Positions 57,750 through 64,000 of a DNA stretch of 64,000 bases are shown piece after piece. This DNA is from an uncultured beta proteobacterium (lineage in GTDB: Bacteria > Pseudomonadota > Gammaproteobacteria > Burkholderiales > Burkholderiaceae_C). The stretch's first letter is position 1. Each line of letters begins with the position of its first letter. The notes beneath the pieces are model-generated. The model ran no database searches and had not been told where the DNA came from. It was given only the letters and a program-made list of their open reading frames with translations. The DNA is taken from contig CAIMZI010000021.1 of NCBI GenBank assembly GCA_903845935.1, forward strand, positions 1-64,000, in the 5' to 3' direction. The position numbers were made by a program, and so were the translations under genes.

Positions 57750-59130
57750 TATGGGCCGCCAGGCCGCCATTGCTGGCGTTCTTGAGCGAAAAGGCGCCGC
57801 CCATGCGGGCTATGGTTTTTTCCACAATCGCCAAGCCCAGACCGGCACCGTTGGCGGCCGTGCGTGCCGCCTCGCCCCGGTAAAAAGGTTGGGTCAGATG
57901 GGCAAGCTGGTCTGGCGCCACGCCAATGCCGTGGTCGCGCAGCTTGATGTACACCCATTTGCCCTGTGCCAATGCGATCACCTCCATCTGGGCCACACCG
58001 GTGTCCACCGACTTTCCGTATTTGCGGGCGTTTTCCAGCAGGTTGGAAATCACCCGGCCTAGCTCCACCCCATCGGCCAACACCTGAAGTCCGTCCTCGA
58101 TTTGCAACGTGACCTGTGCATCGGGCTTGTCGGAAAAAGGATAGGCGCAGTTTTGCACGATTTCCTTGAGCGGCACTGCGAGCAGTTCGACCCGGTCCGG
58201 GCGCGCATAGTCGAGAAACTTGTCGATGATGGCGTCGAGTTGCGCGATGTCGGCGGCCATGTGGGCTCGCGCGTCCAGATCGGACACGCTAAGTTCGGCC
58301 TCCAGCCGCAGCCGTGCCAGAGGCGTGCGCAGGTCGTGTGAAATGCCGGCCAGCATCAGGGCCCGGTCCTGGTCCAACTTCGACAGGCGCTGCGCCATGC
58401 GGTTAAAGCCGATATTGACCGCGCGAATTTCGCTGGTGTGCACGGTTTCGTCCAGGCGGCTGGCGCTGAAGTCGCCGTCACGCACCCGGCTGGTGGCAAA
58501 CGAAAGTGCCCGCAGCGGCCGGTTGATGCGACGTGCGATGAGGGCTGCACCCATCAGCGACAGGCCGGTGGCAACGATCAGCCAGATCACCCAGGTTTTG
58601 CCGGCGGCGGGGCTAAAACGCTCCGGATCGGTCAGAAACCAATAGGGGTCGCCATCCATCTCGAAGCTGATCCACAGGCCGTTGCTGCCATTGACCTGGC
58701 GCGCAACCACGGTGCCTGCGCCCAGGTGCTGGCGCAGTTCACGCGCCATGTCCTGCACATAGATGTCGGCATCCAGCGCACCCACCTGGTCGCTGCTTTC
58801 GCGCGGAATAATGCGCAGGCCTTCTTCCTGGGACATGGTTTTGAGCAGGGTGACGCGTGCGATGGCATCGGCGTTGATCAACGCGGCACGGCTGAGGTTG
58901 ACCTGCGAGGCAATCTGGTGCGCGGTCTGGATCGCGCGCGGTTCAAACTCAAAGGCGCGCAGGGTTTGCAGCCAGGCCAGAATGCTGCCCAGCAGCAACA
59001 GCGCCAGCATAAAGAAGGTGCGCCAAAACAGGCTCAAGCCGCCCAAGGCGATCCGGGCGCGCGGACCCGACGATTGCTCCGGCGGCAGTTCGGCAGTGTC
59101 CTCAAACTCTGGCGGCTGGGTCAGGTTCAC
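57727..59130 (-). CDS. envZ: Sensor histidine kinase (EnvZ-like)
   Basis: A 467-residue membrane kinase. It has a first helix (about residues 33-55), a periplasmic part, a second helix (about 175-196), a HAMP linker, a HisKA domain with the phosphorylated His in [15 protein letters not shown], and a HATPase domain with [23 protein letters not shown] and [11 protein letters not shown]. Its ATG overlaps the regulator's stop by four bases. The name follows the OmpR-like partner; the signal is not visible. Confidence 0.88.
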   Translation of the reverse strand: MNLTQPPEFEDTAELPPEQSSGPRARIALGGLSLFWRTFFMLALLLLGSILAWLQTLRAFEFEPRAIQTAHQIASQVNLSRAALINADAIARVTLLKTMSQEEGLRIIPRESSDQVGALDADIYVQDMARELRQHLGAGTVVARQVNGSNGLWISFEMDGDPYWFLTDPERFSPAAGKTWVIWLIVATGLSLMGAALIARRINRPLRALSFATSRVRDGDFSASRLDETVHTSEIRAVNIGFNRMAQRLSKLDQDRALMLAGISHDLRTPLARLRLEAELSVSDLDARAHMAADIAQLDAIIDKFLDYARPDRVELLAVPLKEIVQNCAYPFSDKPDAQVTLQIEDGLQVLADGVELGRVISNLLENARKYGKSVDTGVAQMEVIALAQGKWVYIKLRDHGIGVAPDQLAHLTQPFYRGEAARTAANGAGLGLAIVEKTIARMGGAFSLKNASNGGLAAHIKLQRAP

Positions 59131-59858
59131 ACGGCCTCTTCGGGTATGAAGACATAGCCCACGCCCCAGACGGTCTGGATCATGCGCGGGTTGCTGGAGT
59201 CGGTCTCGATCAGCTTGCGCAGGCGCGATACCTGCACATCCAGGCTGCGGTCAAATGGCTCGAACTCGCGGCCGCGCGACAACTGCGCCAGCTTTTCCCG
59301 TGACAGCGGCGTGCGCGGATGGCGCACCAGGGCCTTGAGCATGGCGAATTCGCCGGTGGTCAGCGTCAGCGGCTCGCCGCCCTTGTGCAAGGTACGCGCG
59401 CCCAGATCGAAACTGAAGACGCCAAAGCGCAGCACTTCCTGTTCCGCAGAAGGTGCGCCCGGCACCTCGGGCACCGGGCGGCGGCGCAGCACAGAGTGGA
59501 TGCGAGCCAGCAACTCGCGCGGGTTGAAGGGCTTGGCCAGATAGTCATCCGCGCCTAGCTCCAGGCCTACAATGCGGTCCACGTCTTCGCCCTTGGCGGT
59601 CAGCATGATGATGGGCGTGAGGTCATTGGCGGCGCGCAGGCGCCGACAGATGGACAGGCCGTCTTCGCCGGGCATCATCAGGTCCAACACGATCAGGTCG
59701 GCGGTATCGCGCATCATCACGCGGTTCAGTGCCTTGCCATCTTCGGCCAGCAGCACCTCAAAACCTTCTTGCACCAGATAGCGTTTGAGCAGATCGCGGA
59801 TGCGGGTGTCGTCGTCTACCACCAGAATTTTGTCGGGTCTATCGGGCGTTTGGGTCAT
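59127..59858 (-). CDS. ompR: Response regulator (OmpR-like)
   Basis: A 243-residue regulator with a receiver domain (phospho-acceptor Asp59 in IVLDLMMPGEDG) and a C-terminal winged helix (LTTGEFAMLKALVRHPRTPLSREKL and MIQTVWGVGYVFIP). The sequence around PGEDGLSICRRLRAAND is close to OmpR. It is the first gene of the pair. The promoter region (59859-60016) is shared with the divergent small secreted protein gene and holds two ATTGTTGACA repeats. Confidence 0.9.
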   Translation of the reverse strand: MTQTPDRPDKILVVDDDTRIRDLLKRYLVQEGFEVLLAEDGKALNRVMMRDTADLIVLDLMMPGEDGLSICRRLRAANDLTPIIMLTAKGEDVDRIVGLELGADDYLAKPFNPRELLARIHSVLRRRPVPEVPGAPSAEQEVLRFGVFSFDLGARTLHKGGEPLTLTTGEFAMLKALVRHPRTPLSREKLAQLSRGREFEPFDRSLDVQVSRLRKLIETDSSNPRMIQTVWGVGYVFIPEEAV

Positions 59859-59926
59859 GGAAGCCTCAGATGTGTAACAGCGCGAATTTTGCGCGACTCA
59901 GGGGCCTTGCCGGGCGGGTGACGGGG

Positions 59927-59981
59927 ATTGTTGACACAATATTACAAATAACTGCGACGGTGGAGCCGGTCATTGTTGACA
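59927..59981. repeat. Direct repeat ATTGTTGACA (two copies) in the ompR divergent spacer
   Basis: ATTGTTGACA occurs at 59927-59936 and 59972-59981, 45 bases apart, in the region between ompR-like and the small secreted gene. Each contains a perfect TTGACA -35 hexamer. No good -10 element is found at 16-18 bases from either copy. They might be -35 boxes or regulator sites. Confidence 0.35.
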
Positions 59982-60016
59982 ATAGGCGCAGTTTCCTATC
60001 CACGCATTTCCATCTT

Positions 60017-60292
60017 ATGTTGCGCTTTGCCTTGTTCATTGCCCTGGTGCTCAGTTGTGAAGCCCAGGCTGGCGGTGCTCGGCACATTGGCGGCGTCTCA
60101 CAGGATGGCGATGCCAGCGCGGCCGAGCTGGCGCAAAAGCGGCGCATGGTTTTGCGCGAGGCGCTCAAGCAGCCGGTGGAAGATGCATCCTTGCCAGCGC
60201 GCCAGTTGAGTGCGCAGCAAAGAGCCGAGTTGCGCCAGACTTTGCGCCAGCAGCCGCTGGACTTGCCACAAAACACGAGGCTTGCCCCATGA
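60017..60292 (+). CDS. Small secreted hypothetical protein
   Basis: A 91-residue protein with a signal peptide MLRFALFIALVLSCEAQAGG (cleavage after QAG or QA). The mature part is about 70 residues, charged and helical, with RRMVLREALKQ and LSAQQRAELRQTLRQQ. Its stop overlaps the ATG of the SIMPL protein (ATGA, 60289-60292), which supports its being real. I do not recognise a family. ATG 60017 is preferred over an open extension to 59870. Confidence 0.6.
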   Translation: MLRFALFIALVLSCEAQAGGARHIGGVSQDGDASAAELAQKRRMVLREALKQPVEDASLPARQLSAQQRAELRQTLRQQPLDLPQNTRLAP

Positions 60293-61002
60293 ACATCGCC
60301 ATCACCCGAAGCCTTTTTTCGCTTGGCCTGGCCGCAACAGCGCTGACCGCCAGCGCGCAGTCCCAAGGGCCCGCGGAGCCCCGCAATATCGTGCAGCTGT
60401 CTGCCAGCGGCACGGTGGAGGCCCAGCAGGACTGGTTGACCCTGACCTTGTCCACCTCCAGGGATGGCAGCGACGCAGCCTCTGTGCAAGCCAGTCTGCG
60501 CCAGGCGCTGGAGGCGGCGATGAATGAGGTTAAAAAAACAGCGACACCCGGCGCCATGGAGCTGCGCAGCGGCAGCTTTAGTTTGCAGCCGCGCTACACC
60601 AATGAGGGCAAGATCAACGGCTGGAGTGGCAGCACCGAGCTGCTGTTGGAGGGACTCGACTTTGCCCGCATCAGCGCGGCCGCAGCCAAGGTACCGAGCA
60701 TGACGGTTCGCAGCATAGGCTTTGGCCTGAGCCGACAACTGCGCGAGCAACTAGAGATCCAGGCGCAGACGCTGGCGATTGACAACTTCAAGCAAAAGGC
60801 AGCTCAGATTGCGCGCGGCTTTGGCTTTTCCGACTACCAGCTGCGTGAGGTCAATGTCAACACCGCAGACCAGGGCATGCCGGTTCCGCGCATGCTGGCC
60901 ATGAGCAGCCGCGCCTTGGTGGCCGACGCGCCACCCCTGCCGATGGAAAGTGGCAAGTCCTTGGTCGTTGCCAATGTGTCGGGGGGCGTACAACTCAAGT
61001 AG
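60289..61002 (+). CDS. SIMPL domain (DUF541) secreted protein
   Basis: A 237-residue protein with a signal peptide (ending TASAQ). The SIMPL/DUF541 domain is seen in IVQLSASGTVEAQQDWLTL, SGSTELLLEGLDFARISAAA and the repeated helical part VRSIGFGLSRQLREQLEIQA. The family forms oligomeric periplasmic rings in some bacteria, but its role is unclear. Coupled to the upstream small protein; the next gene begins 10 bases on. Confidence 0.85.
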   Translation: MNIAITRSLFSLGLAATALTASAQSQGPAEPRNIVQLSASGTVEAQQDWLTLTLSTSRDGSDAASVQASLRQALEAAMNEVKKTATPGAMELRSGSFSLQPRYTNEGKINGWSGSTELLLEGLDFARISAAAAKVPSMTVRSIGFGLSRQLREQLEIQAQTLAIDNFKQKAAQIARGFGFSDYQLREVNVNTADQGMPVPRMLAMSSRALVADAPPLPMESGKSLVVANVSGGVQLK

Positions 61003-61012
61003 CATTGGGCTC

Positions 61013-63352
61013 ATGGCCGACATTTCCGCGTTTCCGTTAAGCAGCACCCGTTCAGCAGCATCCGGGCTGAACCCCTCTGGCACCTTGGGCCGTTTTGAAC
61101 TGCGACGCCAACTGAGCCAGGGCGCACAGTTCACCGACTGGCTGGCCTTCGACCCGCGCATGCAGCGCGAGGTGATCCTCAAAGTGTTGCGCGCTGGCGG
61201 CAACGAGCCTGCCATCCGGCAGTGGCTGCAGGAGGCGCTTAGCCTGGGCCGGGTGAAACACCCCAGCATTGTTCCGGTGCTGGAGGCAGACATGCATGCG
61301 CAGCATGCCTTCCTAGTTTCTGAATACGTGGAGGGCGAGACCTTGGCCCAGCTGCTGGCGCGCAAGGGGGCTCTGGTGGCGAGCGAGGCAGTGGCCTTGA
61401 TGCTGGACTTGTTGGATGCCTTGGCCGTGGCTCACGGCGAGGGTGTGATGCATGGCGGCCTCACACCTTGGCAGATTCTGGTGGACATGAGCGGACGGGC
61501 ACGCATCATGAATTTTGGCACCGGGGCACTCGAGCGTAGCGGCTCTGCTGCAACCCAGCCCAGCCCTGCCTTGGACCTGTTGGCTTGCGCTCTGGTTTTT
61601 GCGGAAATGCTGCTGGGCCAGCCTCTGCTTGAGGTCACTGCTGCCAATCGCGTGTCCCATGGGCCACTGCCAAAGGATCTGGCAGCGGACGTGGATGAGG
61701 GCCTACGCGCCATCGTCAATCGGGCGCTCCAGCCGCAGCAAGGTTTTGTCGATGCGCGTGCGTTTTTCGAAGCGTTGGCCGACTGGCGCCAGTCGTCCGC
61801 TGACAGCGTGACGGCAGCCAGCCATGTTGGTGGAACGCTGGAGTTTTTGATGCGCCGCATGCGGCACAAAAGCGACTTTCCAGCCTTGTCAGAGTCGGTG
61901 CTGCGCATCCAGTCCATGGCGAGCTCCGACACCGAAAGTGTGGGCAGCGTGACCAACCAGATTCTCAAGGACGTGGCCTTGACCAACAAGCTGCTGCGGG
62001 TGGTCAACAGCGCCCACTACGGACACAGCGGCAGCATCAACACAGTGTCGCGCGCGGTCAGTCTGGTGGGTTTTAACGGCATCCGCAATATGGCGCTCAG
62101 CCTGATGCTGCTGGAGCATATGCAGGACAAGTCACATGCGGTGCAGCTCAAGGAGGAGTTTATTCGCTCCCTGCTGGCCGGCACCGTGGGTGCCGAACTA
62201 TGTGTGGGCTCGTATGACGCTGAGGAGGCGTTTATAGGCGCCATGTTCCAGAATATGGGGCGTCTGCTGACACAGTTCTATTTCCCGCAGGAGGCGCAGG
62301 AGGTGCGCAAACTGCTGCGCTTCGACCAGACCGCCACCACCGAGGCCAGCGCATCGCTGCGGGTCTTGGGCCTGAGTTTTGAGGACTTGGGAATAGGCAT
62401 TGCCAAGTCCTGGGGATTGCCAGAAAGCATACAAAAATGCATGCGCCATCCGCTTGGCGGCCCATCCAGCAGCCTGTCCTGCGACAGCACAGAGCATCTG
62501 CGCTGGGTGGCTGCAGCAGCCAATGAAATCGCCGATGTGTTGCTGAAGTACGAAATGCAAGAGGCCGCACCGCACTTGGAGCGCTTGGCTAGAAAGTATG
62601 CCAAAGCGATCGGCAGTTCCGAGAAAAGCCTGAGCAAGGTGGTTGCGCAGGCCAAAATCAAACTGGTGGAGATGGCCGTCGCCATGGAGATCCGGGTGGC
62701 GCCCGATTCGGCAGCGCACAAGTTACTCCACAGTACCCTGCCCAAGCCAGTACCGGATTCACCGCTGCCCGAAGGTATCAAGGGTCTGGAGTTGCAGGCC
62801 ACGCCGGTGCCTTCCCTGGGTGCGCTGGCCGACAAGTCGCCCAGGGTGGCCGAGATCTTGGCCGCAGGCATTCAGGACATCACCAATGCCATGGTGGAGG
62901 ACTTCAATCTCACCGATGTGTTGCGCATGATTCTGGAAACCATGTTCCGTGCGCTGGAACTGGAGCGCATCATATTTTGCATGCGTGACCCCAAGACCGA
63001 AACCGTGACCGGTCGCTTTGGCCTGGGCGATGGCGTGGAAGTCCATGTGAAGGGCTTCAGAGTGCCGCTCAAGGCGGCCACGCCCGATCTGTTTGGCTTG
63101 GTTTGCATCAAGGGCATCGATAGCATGGTCAGCGACGCCAGCGAGCTGCATATCGTGCAGCGCCTGCCGGCCTGGTACCTCGCTTCGCTCAATGCGCCAG
63201 CGTTTCTATTGCTTCCCTTGCAGATCAAGGGCGCGCCCTTTGGCCTTATCTACGCCGACAAGACCGCTGCGCTGGAACTCGACGAAAAGGAACTGGGCCT
63301 GCTGCGCACCCTGCGCAACCAGGCCATCATGGCCTTCAAACAGTCGAGATAA
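61013..63352 (+). CDS. Pseudokinase-HDOD-GAF fusion protein
   Basis: A 779-residue soluble protein. Residues about 25-265 have a protein kinase fold. Lys57 (VILKVL) and Glu74 (QEAL) are present, but the HRD loop is HGG (147-149), with Asp149-equivalent changed to Gly, Lys to Thr151, Asn to Gln154, and DFG changed to NFG (167-169). The glycine-rich loop is also altered. An HDOD domain follows (about 275-480: MRRMRHKSDFPAL, NQILKDVALTNKLLRVVNSAHYG). The C-terminus (about 610-779) is GAF-like. It probably scaffolds signalling. Catalysis looks lost. Confidence 0.85.
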   Translation: MADISAFPLSSTRSAASGLNPSGTLGRFELRRQLSQGAQFTDWLAFDPRMQREVILKVLRAGGNEPAIRQWLQEALSLGRVKHPSIVPVLEADMHAQHAFLVSEYVEGETLAQLLARKGALVASEAVALMLDLLDALAVAHGEGVMHGGLTPWQILVDMSGRARIMNFGTGALERSGSAATQPSPALDLLACALVFAEMLLGQPLLEVTAANRVSHGPLPKDLAADVDEGLRAIVNRALQPQQGFVDARAFFEALADWRQSSADSVTAASHVGGTLEFLMRRMRHKSDFPALSESVLRIQSMASSDTESVGSVTNQILKDVALTNKLLRVVNSAHYGHSGSINTVSRAVSLVGFNGIRNMALSLMLLEHMQDKSHAVQLKEEFIRSLLAGTVGAELCVGSYDAEEAFIGAMFQNMGRLLTQFYFPQEAQEVRKLLRFDQTATTEASASLRVLGLSFEDLGIGIAKSWGLPESIQKCMRHPLGGPSSSLSCDSTEHLRWVAAAANEIADVLLKYEMQEAAPHLERLARKYAKAIGSSEKSLSKVVAQAKIKLVEMAVAMEIRVAPDSAAHKLLHSTLPKPVPDSPLPEGIKGLELQATPVPSLGALADKSPRVAEILAAGIQDITNAMVEDFNLTDVLRMILETMFRALELERIIFCMRDPKTETVTGRFGLGDGVEVHVKGFRVPLKAATPDLFGLVCIKGIDSMVSDASELHIVQRLPAWYLASLNAPAFLLLPLQIKGAPFGLIYADKTAALELDEKELGLLRTLRNQAIMAFKQSR

Positions 63353-63473
63353 ATAGCAGCCCCCACGCCAATTCTTCGCCACATCGGCCCTGAACGCGAA
63401 GGCCCTGCCGCAGACAGTGCTCACAGCACGGCAAGGTGGGCCGACAAAGTGCAAGGTTGATTTGGCGAAAAAT

Positions 63474-64000
63474 TTATTGGGCGACCCAGCCGCCGTCCAT
63501 ATTCCAGGCCACGCCGCGGATATTGTTGGCCGCTGCGGAGCAAAAGAACACTGCCAGAGCACCGAGTTCTTCGGTGGTGGTGAATTGCTTGGAGGGCTCT
63601 TTTTCACCCAACAGCAGGCCCTTGGCGTCCTCATTGGAGATATTCAGTGTGGCGGCCTTGGCGTCCACCTGCTTTTGCACCAAAGGGGTCAGCACCCAGC
63701 CCGGGCAGATGGCGTTGCAGGTGATGCCGCTGGTGGCATTTTCCAGCGCGGTGACCTTGGTCAGGCCGACCACGCCGTGCTTGGCCGCCACATAGGCAGA
63801 TTTTTCAGCCGAGCCGACCAGACCGTGCACCGAGGCCACGTTGATGATACGGCCCCAGTTTTTGGCCAGCATGCCGGGCAGCGCTGCGCGCGTGGCATGG
63901 AAGGCACTGGACAGGTTGATGGCGATGACAGCATCCCAACGTTCCACGGGGAAGTTTTCGATGCGCGCCACATGCTGGATGCCGGCGTTGTTGACCAGTA
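63474..64000 (-). CDS. bdhA: 3-hydroxybutyrate dehydrogenase (partial, cut by window end)
   Basis: The C-terminal 175 residues or so of a short-chain dehydrogenase; the N-terminus lies beyond base 64000. The open frame covers LVNNAGIQHVARIENFP. It shows the catalytic Ser and Tyr-x3-Lys in GRIINVASVHGLVGSAEKSAYVAAKHG and ends NMDGGWVAQ, typical of BdhA. It oxidises 3-hydroxybutyrate from polyhydroxybutyrate breakdown with NAD+. It is convergent with the pseudokinase-HDOD gene; the gap holds no clear feature. Confidence 0.85.
   Translation of the reverse strand, partial: LVNNAGIQHVARIENFPVERWDAVIAINLSSAFHATRAALPGMLAKNWGRIINVASVHGLVGSAEKSAYVAAKHGVVGLTKVTALENATSGITCNAICPGWVLTPLVQKQVDAKAATLNISNEDAKGLLLGEKEPSKQFTTTEELGALAVFFCSAAANNIRGVAWNMDGGWVAQ

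Noticed and set aside
63353-63473. Possible fifth repeat copy starting GCCCCCACGCC
   Set aside because: Only the first 10 or so bases match. The TGTGG, G/C palindrome and CTTGGGGCGG blocks are absent.

Overview
The window reads as a densely packed, GC-rich chromosomal segment of a betaproteobacterium, most likely of the family Comamonadaceae (Rhodoferax/Polaromonas/Acidovorax-like). This is an inference from gene content and order: trxA-rho-rpmE2, ffs-dnaX-ybaB-recR, nadE-glnB, a sigma factor/DUF3619/DUF3106/RDD cluster, ilvBHC-pssA-leuA, and paired bpt-aat. There is no phage, transposase, CRISPR array, rRNA or plasmid gene. No gene-free stretch exceeds 300 bases; the longest gap (8643-8910) holds the SRP RNA gene.

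Layout. 1-8.9 kb: tail of a response regulator, a GT-C membrane glycosyltransferase, rpmE2, rho and trxA, a flavoprotein, and a PhnD-like binding protein with a hybrid sensor kinase. 8.7-15.4 kb: ffs, dnaX-ybaB-recR, mltD-gloB, a methyltransferase and rnhA. 15.5-19.3 kb: molybdenum cofactor genes moaA-mobA-moeA and an orphan LuxR-type regulator. 19.3-25.5 kb: the membrane pyrophosphatase hppA facing away from soluble ppa, a FemAB/GNAT-like protein, nadE and glnB. 25.5-28.1 kb: a sigma factor operon ending in dgkA. 28.3-34.4 kb: branched-chain amino acid synthesis (ilvB, ilvH, ilvC, leuA) with pssA. 34.5-38.1 kb: a D,D-peptidase, an IclR regulator, the two N-degron aminoacyl transferases (bpt, aat) and tRNA-Pro(TGG). 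38.2-45.4 kb: a minus-strand run with an arginine/ornithine-type ABC transporter including an AotO homologue, an acyltransferase, a hydrolase and a two-gene chromate transporter. 45.6-57.7 kb: a YgiQ radical SAM protein, mfd, ispD, a five-gene liv-type ABC transporter, then ispF. 57.7-64 kb: an EnvZ/OmpR-type pair, a small secreted protein with a SIMPL protein, a degenerate kinase-HDOD-GAF protein, and a truncated 3-hydroxybutyrate dehydrogenase.

Most of the content is housekeeping. The observations most worth a second look are: (1) a pseudokinase-HDOD-GAF protein with all main catalytic motifs lost; (2) four copies of an ~80-bp GC-rich intergenic repeat that sit directly after stop codons, two of them inside the liv operon; (3) that liv cassette lying between ispD and ispF; (4) a nine-adenine run in dnaX with stops in both alternative frames, predicted to make the short gamma form; (5) a LivF ATPase with arginine in place of the Walker A lysine; (6) a pyrimidine-rich, G-poor rho leader; (7) the poorly characterised sigma factor operon. 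All functional calls are from reading the sequence and knowledge of protein families; no searches were run.
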